Source: Lachnospiraceae bacterium
GTDB taxonomy: Bacteria; Bacillota; Clostridia; Lachnospirales; Lachnospiraceae
Reading direction: 5' to 3'
Length of the DNA: 64,000 nucleotides
Assembly (NCBI GenBank): GCA_910574185.1
Contig: CAJSZQ010000014.1
Span: 40,221 to 104,220, forward strand
Shown here: piece after piece, positions 18,258 to 26,090 of the stretch
Layout of the letters: every line of letters begins with the position of its first letter
Numbering within the stretch: the stretch's first letter is position 1
The notes under the pieces: model-generated
The model's database searches: none
What the model was told of the DNA's origin: nothing
The model's input: only the letters and a program-made list of their open reading frames with translations
Position numbers and translations under genes: made by a program

Positions 18258-20120
18258 ATGAAAATGAATATAAATATAAAGAAAAATCCTATCATCAGAA
18301 AAATTCAATCCTCAAATTTACTGACGGCGTTTTTGATTAACATTTTTTTCCTTTGTCTGGTTCTCCTTTTTTGTGATATGAAGTATGAGGTGTCTGATGA
18401 TTTTGTGATGGCCGCTATTCTGTCAGGGGCATACGGCAATGGACCGAATCCGCAGATGATTTTTGTAAATGTTATAATCGGATATCTGTTGCTGCCGTTT
18501 TATAAACTGGTTCTTGGGGTTAGCTGGTATTTTATATTACAGATTTTCCTCATATTTGCGTCTTCCTGTATGGTAACGTTCTTTCTGCTGGAAAGAGTGG
18601 GAAAGCCAAAAGCGATTATGCTGTCGGTTATGTTTATCTTATTTTTTTCAAATGATGCATATATTCTCGTTCAATTTACAAAAACAGCCATGATTACGAT
18701 TATGGCAGGGAGTTTGCTATTTATATGGGCTTTGTTTGATAAGAAAAGTATATGGTATGTGCTGACCGGAGCTCTGCTTTGTCTGATGGGCACAATGCTG
18801 CGGTTTGCTGATATTTATCTGGCGGGAGGATTTCTTCTGTTTATACTGGGATATGAATTTGTTCAGATATGTATACCCAAGGGCGCCCCTAATGGCCATT
18901 CGGCCGTATTAAAAGGTATAAAAAAAGGATTAAAAGGATTGCTTACAAAGCGGGTTGCGGTTATAATATTTGCTGGCTGTATGCTGATAGGAAGCGCGTA
19001 CGGACTTAGGAATTTAAATAGCTATATTTGCAACAGTGAGGAGAACTACAGGCAATATTATGCGTATAATGGGGTGAGAGCCGGTGTTGTGGATTCGCCG
19101 GAATGCGGTTATTGGGAAATGGCTGACGAGTTGTCTGAAATAGGAGTATCTGAAAATGACTATTATATGATGCGAAGCTGGAATTTTGCAGACAATGATT
19201 TTTTTACTTATGAAAGAATGCGAAAGACGGCGGAGACTATCGCGAGGCATCACAGCGTGCAGGAGGTGGGAAAAGAGGAGATTTTTGAAAGGCTGCAGGA
19301 GCGGGAGTATTTGAAGTATCCGGTATTTCTGGCGTGTATCCTCCTTCTGGGTTTGGGAATTTTTTTGAATTATTCAAAATGGTGGACGATGCTGGTTAGT
19401 ATGGGAATCGGGGAAGGATATCTGATCTACTTTTGTTACCGCGAAAGATATGTATATCGTGTAGAGTATTCCGTTTTTCTTGGAATGTTTCTGTGCGGCG
19501 TCTATTTTTGGACTCGATGCTGTTCTTATGGAGCGAATGAAACAGAATATATACAAAAGAAAAAAGGTTTAATGAAAATATGCGCGGTTATTACGTCACT
19601 GTATTTGATGGTTCATCTGGTTCTGTATGTTCCGGACCAGTCGTATCAGGATGTAACGCAAGAAGGCAGGATGGATTATATCACGAATACCTTCTTTGAA
19701 TCTTGGAATTACGGGGCGCAGAAATACAGAAAAGTAGTAAATAAAGGCAAACCCTCCAGTGGTCTGCTGGATGAAATATCTGCCAATAAGGATAATTTTT
19801 ATTTTTTGGATTTTCAGACAACGATACAGATTTTGTATTATGAATGGGCTCCATGGGAGAGTATGAACGCGGAGGAATGGGATAACTTTTCCTATCTGGC
19901 GGGGATTACATCCAATTATCCAGATTTGGTGAAACTGCTGGAGAATAAAGGGGTAGAGAATCCTCTGAAGTCGCTGGTGGATGATAATGTTTATCTGGTT
20001 GATAACCGTTATCTGGAAATAAAGCTGAATTATTTGAGGGAGCATTATTATCCGGATGCAAGGGTGGAATTGTATAAAGAGGTTGACGGGTATCAGATTT
20101 GGAAGTTTTATAAGGAATAA
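18258..20120 (+). CDS. Polytopic GT-C-like membrane protein (possible glycosyltransferase or polymerase) carrying an in-frame REP-like insert
   Basis: Encodes 620 residues with about ten hydrophobic segments and a soluble C-terminal part. The first extracytoplasmic loop has MKYEVSDDFVMAAILSGAYG, an acidic pair followed by a G-A-Y/F turn that recurs in the proteins at 40628 (KSDDYDQVMILNGAF) and 57679 (TVDNAVISNTIYGAYG). An acidic site in that loop is typical of GT-C enzymes that use lipid-linked sugars outside the membrane. I cannot assign a named family. ATG 18258 follows AAAGGAGGGG. Bases 18868-18921 are a REP-like unit translated as part of the protein. Confidence 0.75.
   Translation: MKMNINIKKNPIIRKIQSSNLLTAFLINIFFLCLVLLFCDMKYEVSDDFVMAAILSGAYGNGPNPQMIFVNVIIGYLLLPFYKLVLGVSWYFILQIFLIFASSCMVTFFLLERVGKPKAIMLSVMFILFFSNDAYILVQFTKTAMITIMAGSLLFIWALFDKKSIWYVLTGALLCLMGTMLRFADIYLAGGFLLFILGYEFVQICIPKGAPNGHSAVLKGIKKGLKGLLTKRVAVIIFAGCMLIGSAYGLRNLNSYICNSEENYRQYYAYNGVRAGVVDSPECGYWEMADELSEIGVSENDYYMMRSWNFADNDFFTYERMRKTAETIARHHSVQEVGKEEIFERLQEREYLKYPVFLACILLLGLGIFLNYSKWWTMLVSMGIGEGYLIYFCYRERYVYRVEYSVFLGMFLCGVYFWTRCCSYGANETEYIQKKKGLMKICAVITSLYLMVHLVLYVPDQSYQDVTQEGRMDYITNTFFESWNYGAQKYRKVVNKGKPSSGLLDEISANKDNFYFLDFQTTIQILYYEWAPWESMNAEEWDNFSYLAGITSNYPDLVKLLENKGVENPLKSLVDDNVYLVDNRYLEIKLNYLREHYYPDARVELYKEVDGYQIWKFYKE
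18868..18921 (+). repeat. REP-like repeat unit inside a coding sequence
   Basis: TATACCCAAGGGCGCCCC, then AATGGCCATTCGGCCGT and AAAAGGTATA, match the repeats near the recombinase. Here the period between the two GTATA marks is 45 bases instead of 46, one base having been lost in the CCCCATTATGG block, so the unit equals 15 codons and the frame stays open. Confidence 0.85.
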
Positions 20121-20148
20121 AATGCGGTATTTTTTTACAAAATATACA

Positions 20149-20178
20149 TTGTGCTGGACAAAATATTAAGAATATAGT
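20149..20178 (+). promoter_or_regulatory. Possible promoter of constant operon B
   Basis: TTGTGC at 20149-20154 and TATAGT at 20173-20178 are 18 bases apart in the 165-bp gap before the WecE-like gene. The match is partial and readthrough from operon A is equally possible, since no terminator is visible after 20120. Confidence 0.35.
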
Positions 20179-20285
20179 AAAGTTTAAGAAGCATATGTTA
20201 CAGTTTTGCAGTTTGTGAACCTAAAAGGATTTGATAAATACAATTAGGTATTAGATATAAAATAATAAGGAATGGGACGCGAAAG

Positions 20286-21413
20286 ATGATAAGTTTTAAT
20301 GTACCTCCGTTTGTAGGAAATGAATTAAAGTATATAGAAGAAGCAGTTCGGATGCGAAAGATATGCGGTGACGGATCATTTACAAAAAAATGTTCAAGGT
20401 GGCTGGAGAAGCAGACAGGGAGCGCTAAGGTACTTTTGACAACATCCTGTACACATGCAACGGAGATGGCGGCGATACTTTCTGATATTGAACCAGATGA
20501 CGAAGTGATTATGCCTTCATATACGTTTGTATCAACAGCAAACGCTTTTACTTTGCGCGGAGCTCGAATTGTGTTTGTGGATATCCGGCCAGATACAATG
20601 AATATTGATGAAAAGCTGATAGAGAGTGCGATTACAGAGAAAACAAAAGCAATTGTTGTGGTGCATTATGCAGGTGTATCCTGTGAGATGGATACTATTA
20701 TGGATATCGCTAAGAGACATAATATTTGCGTGATTGAGGATGCAGCGCAGGGAATGATGTCAACGTATAAAGGGAAACCTCTTGGAACAATCGGGGACTA
20801 TGGTTGCTATAGCTTTCATGAAACAAAGAATTATAGTATGGGAGAAGGAGGGGCGCTGCTTGTAAAGAATAAGAAAAATATTCAGCAGGCAGAGATTATA
20901 CGGGAAAAGGGAACGAACAGAAGCCAGTATTTCCGGGGAGAGATTGATAAATATACCTGGATGTCGACAGGTTCTTCATATTTGCCCAGTGAGTTAAATG
21001 CAGCATATCTTTGGGCTCAGTTAGAGGCAGCACAGAAAATATATGATGACAGGATGAATTCTTGGAATAAATATCATGATTTATTGTCAGAACTTGAGAA
21101 AAGTGGGAATATTGAGCTCCCAGGAGTACCGGAGGAATGTAAACATAATGCGCATATGTTTTACATAAAAACAAATAATTTAGAAGAAAGAACAAGATTG
21201 ATTAAGTATTTGAAAAAAGAAAATATATATGCAGTGTTTCATTATATACCGCTGCATAGTTCTCCTGCAGGTAAGGAGCTGGGGCAGTTCCATGGAGAAG
21301 ATAAGTATACTACAAAAGAAAGTGAGCGTTTGCTGAGGCTTCCGCTTTACTATGGATTAGGTGAAGATGATATAGAGCATATTGTGTCTAAAATAAAGGA
21401 TTTTTGGAAATAG
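20286..21413 (+). CDS. wecE: dTDP-4-amino-4,6-dideoxygalactose transaminase (WecE/RffA type)
   Basis: Encodes 375 residues that resemble enterobacterial WecE/RffA along nearly the whole length: LCGDGSFT-like opening (MRKICGDGSFTKKC), DEVIMPSYTFVSTANAF, VFVDIRPDTMNIDE, EDAAQGMMSTYKGKPLGTIG, the PLP-Lys segment SFHETKNYSMGEGGA and AVFHYIPLHSSPAGKE. The known reaction converts dTDP-4-keto-6-deoxyglucose to dTDP-4-amino-4,6-dideoxygalactose (Fuc4N) with glutamate. It heads operon B, whose remaining genes could modify the new amino group. No dTDP-glucose pathway genes are in the window, so the donor must come from elsewhere. Confidence 0.92.
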   Translation: MISFNVPPFVGNELKYIEEAVRMRKICGDGSFTKKCSRWLEKQTGSAKVLLTTSCTHATEMAAILSDIEPDDEVIMPSYTFVSTANAFTLRGARIVFVDIRPDTMNIDEKLIESAITEKTKAIVVVHYAGVSCEMDTIMDIAKRHNICVIEDAAQGMMSTYKGKPLGTIGDYGCYSFHETKNYSMGEGGALLVKNKKNIQQAEIIREKGTNRSQYFRGEIDKYTWMSTGSSYLPSELNAAYLWAQLEAAQKIYDDRMNSWNKYHDLLSELEKSGNIELPGVPEECKHNAHMFYIKTNNLEERTRLIKYLKKENIYAVFHYIPLHSSPAGKELGQFHGEDKYTTKESERLLRLPLYYGLGEDDIEHIVSKIKDFWK

Positions 21414-21436
21414 ACGGAAGGGAGTTAGGCTGTTGT

Positions 21437-22345
21437 ATGAATGTTTTAGTAACTGGCTCTAATGGATTTATAGGCAGACATGTATGTGAATATTTAAAAA
21501 AACAGGGACATTATATTATAGGACTTGGACGTAGGAAGAATAACATTTGTCAGGCGAACGAATATATTTGCTGCGATATGGATACGGATAAGGTAGATAG
21601 TATTTATGATATGATGCGGGCGGATAAGATTGATGGAGTTGTCCATTTGGCTGCTGATATGAGAAAAGAGCCTTATGGAATAGAAATCGTATCGCATAAC
21701 TGTGTTGGAACACAAAGAATACTTGAATTGTGTGAAAAGAAGGAAGTTGGTGTATTTGTACAGCTTTCCAGCCTGCCGGTAATAGGGAAACCAATAGAGC
21801 ATCCTATTACGGAGAGGCATCCTTTGATGCCGCCTACCGTTTACCACGCTACCAAAATTATGGAAGAGCTGCTGGCAAATTACGCCGATTATACGCATGG
21901 TTTGCGTACGGTAAGCTTTCGCATATCTGCGCCGGTGGGAATTGGGATGAATCCTTCTACGATATTCCCGACATTTGTGGGTAAAGCTATAAAAGGAGAG
22001 GATTTGCTTCTTTCAGGAAATGGAAGCAGAGAACAGACCTATGTTCATGTGGAAGATATTGCACAGGCTGTTTCACTGGCGCTACAGAATGAAAACGGGC
22101 ATGGTGTGTATAATTTATCCAGCTATAATCGTCTGTCCAATAAAGAGTTGGCAGAAAGGTGTATAGAAACCCTTCATTCAAATTCGAAAATCGTATTTTC
22201 AGGACAGAAAGATAAGATGGATGACTATGTGTGGGATGTATCCTTAGAAAAAATACAACAGGAATTAGGATATGAACCGCAGATTGGAATTGAACAGGCA
22301 ATACGGGAATATGCGTCGAACCTTTGTCTGGAGGATGGAGAGTAA
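21437..22345 (+). CDS. NAD-dependent epimerase/dehydratase (extended SDR)
   Basis: Encodes 302 residues with the Rossmann motif VLVTGSNGFIGRHVCEYL, catalytic YHATK (Tyr and Lys three apart, near residue 137) and SSLPV ahead of it. FRISAPVGIGM and the GREQTYVHVEDIAQAV-like block (SREQTYVHVEDIAQAV) fit nucleotide-sugar epimerases or reductases. It follows the aminotransferase and precedes the polyprenyl-sugar transferase, so a step on the dTDP-Fuc4N-related sugar is likely, but the reaction is not certain. ATG 21437 is chosen; the frame extends to a TTG inside the upstream gene without a ribosome site. Confidence 0.87.
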   Translation: MNVLVTGSNGFIGRHVCEYLKKQGHYIIGLGRRKNNICQANEYICCDMDTDKVDSIYDMMRADKIDGVVHLAADMRKEPYGIEIVSHNCVGTQRILELCEKKEVGVFVQLSSLPVIGKPIEHPITERHPLMPPTVYHATKIMEELLANYADYTHGLRTVSFRISAPVGIGMNPSTIFPTFVGKAIKGEDLLLSGNGSREQTYVHVEDIAQAVSLALQNENGHGVYNLSSYNRLSNKELAERCIETLHSNSKIVFSGQKDKMDDYVWDVSLEKIQQELGYEPQIGIEQAIREYASNLCLEDGE

Positions 22346-22348
22346 GAG

Positions 22349-23350
22349 ATGGATTTGCAAAAAACAGGAGATAAAAAGTTGTCATTTGTAATTCCTTGTT
22401 ACTATTCAGAGAAGACAATTGAAGCAGTTATAACAAGGATTATTGATACGGTTATCAAGGATAACAGGTATGATTATGAGATTGTTTGTGTAAATGATGG
22501 CTCTACAGACGGCACATATGCAGTATTAAGAGAGTTAGCGGTAAATACAAAGATTAAAGTAATAGATTTGTCTAGAAATTTTGGGCAGCATTCAGCGCTT
22601 ATGGCCGGTTTTCACTACGTGGAGGGGGATATTATCGTATGTCTGGATGATGATGGGCAGAATCCTCCGGAAGAGATGTTCAGGCTTATTGATAAATTAG
22701 AAGAGGGATATGACCTGGTATCTGCAAAATATCCGAAAGATGAAAGAGGATTTATCCGTCGTTTTGGTTCAAAGATAAGTTTTGCAATGTCCCGTTATCT
22801 GATTGACATGCCGAGAGATATCGAACTGAATAGTTATTATGTTATGAAACGCTTTGTGGTGGATGAGATTGTGAAATACCGGAATGCGTATCCATTTGTT
22901 CATGGACTTGCCCTTCGTGTTACACGTAAGATTGCAAATGTAGAAGTGAGTCATGATAATCGAATGGTTGGAAACTCTGGGTATAATCTTAACAGATTGA
23001 TTAATCTTTGGTTGAATGGATTCACATCGTTTTCTGAAAAGCCTCTTCGCATTGCTTCTATTGTGGGGATGATTAGTGCAGGAGCGGGAATGGTTTATGC
23101 CATTTTTATTATTATAAGGAGACTGATGGGAGATATCGTGGCTACCGGGTATTCCTCTATGATGGCGGCTTTGTTGATTTTCTGTGGAATGATTATGCTT
23201 TTTCTCGGGCTTTTAGGAGAATATGTGGGACGTATTTATATTTGTATCAATAATGCGCCTCAGTATGCAGTCCGAGAGATGAAGAATGTAGAGATAATAG
23301 GAAAAATAAAATCAGAGGATGAAATAAATGAAGAAGATACTAATACTTAA
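22349..23350 (+). CDS. Polyprenyl-phosphate glycosyltransferase (ArnC/GtrB/DPM1-like GT2)
   Basis: Encodes 333 residues. A GT2 catalytic domain (LSFVIPCYYSEKTIEAVI, CVNDGSTDGTYAVLREL, DLSRNFGQHSALMAGFHYV, CLDDDGQNPPEEM) is followed by two C-terminal membrane helices (about residues 232-258 and 264-292), the architecture of ArnC and GtrB. These enzymes charge undecaprenyl phosphate with a sugar that is later used outside the cell by a GT-C enzyme. Downstream of WecE this suggests an undecaprenyl-phosphate-linked amino sugar for side-chain decoration. It overlaps the ATP-grasp gene by 23 bases. Confidence 0.92.
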   Translation: MDLQKTGDKKLSFVIPCYYSEKTIEAVITRIIDTVIKDNRYDYEIVCVNDGSTDGTYAVLRELAVNTKIKVIDLSRNFGQHSALMAGFHYVEGDIIVCLDDDGQNPPEEMFRLIDKLEEGYDLVSAKYPKDERGFIRRFGSKISFAMSRYLIDMPRDIELNSYYVMKRFVVDEIVKYRNAYPFVHGLALRVTRKIANVEVSHDNRMVGNSGYNLNRLINLWLNGFTSFSEKPLRIASIVGMISAGAGMVYAIFIIIRRLMGDIVATGYSSMMAALLIFCGMIMLFLGLLGEYVGRIYICINNAPQYAVREMKNVEIIGKIKSEDEINEEDTNT

Positions 23351-24509
23351 CGGCAGCTTTTGTGAAAAGCCAATTATAGAGAAAGCGAAAGAAATGGGAT
23401 ATTATGTGGTAACTACAGGTAATGCTCCGGGATTAATCGGACATCAGTCAGCAGATGAATATATTCCTTGTGATTATTCTGATAAAGAAGCGATTCTGGA
23501 ATTGGTTAAGGATAACGAAATAGAAGGTATCGTCAGTTGTGCAAATGATTTTGGTGTTCTTACGGCCTCTTATGTGGCTGAGCAGATGGGATGGAAGGGA
23601 CATGATACGTATGAACATGCGCTAATGATGCATCATAAGGATAAGTTTAAACAATATTGCTTTGAGCACGATATTCCATCTCCGCATTCTCATATCTTTA
23701 CAGATGTAGAGAGTGCATTAGAGTATAGCGAAGTATGCGAATATCCAATTATAGTGAAAGCAAATGATTTGACTGGCGGAAAGGGTATTAAAATGGCTGA
23801 TACTTCTGAAGAAGCGGAGGAAGCAGTCAGAAATGCATTTGATTGGTCACGTGACAAACATATACTGATTGAGCCATATATATCAGGAACGCAACATTCA
23901 ATTTGTGTTTTCCTTATAAATAAAAAGGTTGCAGTAAGTTCAAGTTGTAAATGCTATTCTTTTACAAATCCGTATTTGATACAGGCGGAGACATTCCCAT
24001 CCTGTGAGATGACAGATGAGATTCGGGGAGAACTGGAAAATATTATAGAGAAGATGGCTCTTGATTTGGATTTGGCAGATGGTATATTGAACCTTCAATT
24101 TATCTTAAAAGATCAGAAGCCGTATATTATAGAAATGATGAGACGTTGCTTTGGCAACGAAGCGCTCCTCCCTTATACGATGGTAACCGGTTTCGACTGG
24201 TCTGAAGCTTACATTAAAGCAGCGTTAGGTCTGGATTGTTCTTCGGTTAAAAGAGCAAAGCCATTTAAAAACTACTGTGGTCATTTTGGCCTGATGCCTT
24301 ACAAAAATGGTATATTGGAATCTTATCATATTCCTTCACATATCGACTCTCACATTTTTAAAAAGACTGTTATGCTGCAGCCGGGAGACACAATTAAAAA
24401 TTGTTTCAATGAAAGAATCGTCTATTTGTACTACGAATACGCTTCCTCGGAGGAAATGAACCGTCAGGTTTCCAGATTTTCCGACAGTATTCTCGTAGAA
24501 ATAGAATAA
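23328..24509 (+). CDS. ATP-grasp ligase
   Basis: Encodes 393 residues. A pre-ATP-grasp domain (KKILILNGSFCEKPIIEKA) is followed by the ATP-grasp core: PIIVKANDLTGGKGI with the ATP-binding Lys and glycine loop, HILIEPYISGTQHS, and the metal-binding ILNLQFILKD...IEMMRRCFGNEALL region. Members join a carboxylate to an amine or other nucleophile via an acyl phosphate. In this operon, the free amine made by the WecE-like enzyme is an attractive acceptor, which would give an aminoacyl- or hydroxyacyl-amido sugar; that is inference. No carboxylate substrate is evident. Confidence 0.88.
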   Translation: MKKILILNGSFCEKPIIEKAKEMGYYVVTTGNAPGLIGHQSADEYIPCDYSDKEAILELVKDNEIEGIVSCANDFGVLTASYVAEQMGWKGHDTYEHALMMHHKDKFKQYCFEHDIPSPHSHIFTDVESALEYSEVCEYPIIVKANDLTGGKGIKMADTSEEAEEAVRNAFDWSRDKHILIEPYISGTQHSICVFLINKKVAVSSSCKCYSFTNPYLIQAETFPSCEMTDEIRGELENIIEKMALDLDLADGILNLQFILKDQKPYIIEMMRRCFGNEALLPYTMVTGFDWSEAYIKAALGLDCSSVKRAKPFKNYCGHFGLMPYKNGILESYHIPSHIDSHIFKKTVMLQPGDTIKNCFNERIVYLYYEYASSEEMNRQVSRFSDSILVEIE

Positions 24510-24531
24510 AGAAAACCAGGAGGGATGAACT

Positions 24532-25326
24532 ATGAATCTGACAGAGCATAAGATGCTGGAAACTTTAAAATATTTAAAAGAAGTGCATAATATTATTGCC
24601 ATCAAAGCTGAATTTGAAGCAGAAGGCAGCCGTACTGACGAACTCGTTATGCTCAATGAAATTATATTTCGGGCAGATATGAAGTTATATATCAAAATCG
24701 GCGGCTGTGAAGCCGTAAGGGATCTGGATCAGTGCCGCTTACTGGGCGCTTCCGGTATTATGGCTCCTATGATTGAATCGACCTTTGCCATGCAGAAATA
24801 TATCTGCGCAGCAAAAAAAGTTTATGAACATGACTGGAAGGATATCGAGTGGATTATTAATGCGGAAACCATTACTTGCTATGAGAATCTTGACTCGATT
24901 CTTGCGAAAGGGACGGATTTCCTCTCTACTGTATCAATCGGCCGGGTAGATCTGTCTGCTTCTATGGGGTTAGACCGGAAAGATATTAATAGTGATAAGG
25001 TCTTTAACGTTACCAGTGATATTGCAAAACGAAGTCATCAATATGGTTATCAAGTGAATTTCGGAGGCGGTATTTCCTTTGATGCCGTTCCTTTTATCGG
25101 TAAAATGTGTGCTGTAAGTGACCGTTTTGAAACCCGTAAGGTGGTATTTCATGCTACTGATGATGAAAAAAAGCTAAAAGACGGAATTATGAAAGCAATG
25201 GAATTTGAAACGTTATATTTAAAGAACAAATGCGAATATTACGGGCGTATGGCTACCGAAGACCAGGCAAGGCTCAAAATGATGGCGGAACGCCTGGAGA
25301 TTGCTGGCTCTGATATCGTGGTCTAG
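24532..25326 (+). CDS. HpcH/HpaI aldolase/citrate lyase-like TIM barrel protein
   Basis: Encodes 264 residues. IKIGGCEAVRDLDQCRLLGASGIMAPMIES is split here as IKIGGCEAVRDLDQC and LGASGIMAPMIES, the latter with the Glu of the metal site in HpcH-type lyases; INAETITCYENLDSILA and SIGRVDLSASMGL, with the metal-binding Asp, fit the same family. Such enzymes cleave or form C-C bonds with pyruvate- or acyl-CoA-type substrates. It may supply or use the acid joined by the ATP-grasp protein. Codons ending in C are somewhat more frequent than in the neighbours. Ribosome site AGGAGGG is strong. Confidence 0.85.
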   Translation: MNLTEHKMLETLKYLKEVHNIIAIKAEFEAEGSRTDELVMLNEIIFRADMKLYIKIGGCEAVRDLDQCRLLGASGIMAPMIESTFAMQKYICAAKKVYEHDWKDIEWIINAETITCYENLDSILAKGTDFLSTVSIGRVDLSASMGLDRKDINSDKVFNVTSDIAKRSHQYGYQVNFGGGISFDAVPFIGKMCAVSDRFETRKVVFHATDDEKKLKDGIMKAMEFETLYLKNKCEYYGRMATEDQARLKMMAERLEIAGSDIVV

Positions 25327-25342
25327 CTGTTTGGGTACCCCG

Positions 25343-25993
25343 ATGTATAAATTAGTTATTTTTGATTTTGACGGTACTCTGGCCGATACGGTAAAGGATG
25401 TTGCAATCTGTTTTAATGAATCGCTCAAGCAGTGTGATTTTCCTCAGCATTCATTGCAGGAAATTTGTGATTTGGTTGGCGGAAATTTGGAAGTGATTGT
25501 TTCCAAATTATTACCCAGGGAACAGGCATCTCCTGAAAACATTGACAGAGTGAAAAAATTATATAGAAAAATATATTCTACATGTTCTAAGAAAAATACC
25601 TTCCTTTATCCCGGAATCATGGATCTTCTTTTACAATTGAAGGAAATGAAGATTCGTCTTGCTGTTAACTCTAATAAGGGACAGGAACTTTTGGAACAGA
25701 TGGTGGAGGAAATGTTTCCAAAGGGATTTTTTGATGCTGTAATTGGATATTCGGAAAATTATCCGCCTAAACCAGATCCGTACGGTGTTGAGATGATATT
25801 AACTAAGTGTTCGTGTTCAGCGGCAGATGCTGTTTACGTCGGTGATGGGCTCAGTGATATCAAAACAGCTCAGAATGCTGGTTTAACCTGCATCTTCGTA
25901 CCCTGGGGACAAGGCAGACTCGATACACAGTTTTCGGAGTCTGTCTGGGTCGCTCAAAATGTTTCAGTATTGCAAGATTTCTTGCTTTTTTAA
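25343..25993 (+). CDS. HAD hydrolase (phosphoglycolate phosphatase-like, subfamily IA)
   Basis: Encodes 216 residues. Motif I is FDFDGTLADTVKDV, motif II lies in LAVNSNKG, motif III is the Lys of PPKPDPYGVEMIL and motif IV is VYVGDGLSDIKTAQNAG. This is a Gph-like small-molecule phosphatase, perhaps acting on the product of the lyase or a sugar phosphate of the pathway. ATG 25343 is chosen because the frame upstream overlaps the preceding gene. The final codons and stop (25984-25993) lie inside the left inverted repeat, so the junction between constant and variable regions falls exactly at the end of this gene. Confidence 0.88.
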   Translation: MYKLVIFDFDGTLADTVKDVAICFNESLKQCDFPQHSLQEICDLVGGNLEVIVSKLLPREQASPENIDRVKKLYRKIYSTCSKKNTFLYPGIMDLLLQLKEMKIRLAVNSNKGQELLEQMVEEMFPKGFFDAVIGYSENYPPKPDPYGVEMILTKCSCSAADAVYVGDGLSDIKTAQNAGLTCIFVPWGQGRLDTQFSESVWVAQNVSVLQDFLLF

Positions 25994-26089
25994 CTGCGGT
26001 GAATGACGGTTGGATATTTTATAATCGATGAACAGGTTATCAAATACTTTAAGTCTGAAAAATACAGATAGCAAAAAGGATTACGTTAT
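25984..26089 (+). repeat. Left copy of a perfect inverted repeat, at least 106 bp
   Basis: Bases 25984-26089 are identical, base for base, to the reverse complement of 63895-64000. The match stops at 26090 on the inner side; the outer limit is unknown because the other copy is cut by the window edge. The repeat holds the stop codon of the HAD gene, a TATAAT box, a 32-bp dyad and the ribosome site AAAAAGGA of the next gene. Confidence 0.97.
26015..26046. promoter_or_regulatory. 32-bp imperfect dyad, candidate crossover site, overlapping a TATAAT box
   Basis: The left half TATTTTATAATCGATG and the reverse complement of the right half, TATTTGATAACCTGTT, agree at 11 of 16 positions, ten of them in the outer twelve. 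The centre is the dinucleotide GA at 26030-26031. Size, outer symmetry and a two-base core are like sites for serine invertases. TATAAT at 26020-26025 sits within it, with no convincing -35 box. The mirror copy is at 63938-63969. Confidence 0.5.
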
Positions 26090-26090
26090 T

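Noticed and set aside
26028..26090. A 20-residue identical N-terminus shared by the two sialyltransferase-like proteins, as a conserved signal or targeting domain
   Set aside because: It is coded entirely by the inverted repeat, has no ribosome binding site, is not hydrophobic, and correctly spaced sites serve later ATGs in both genes.
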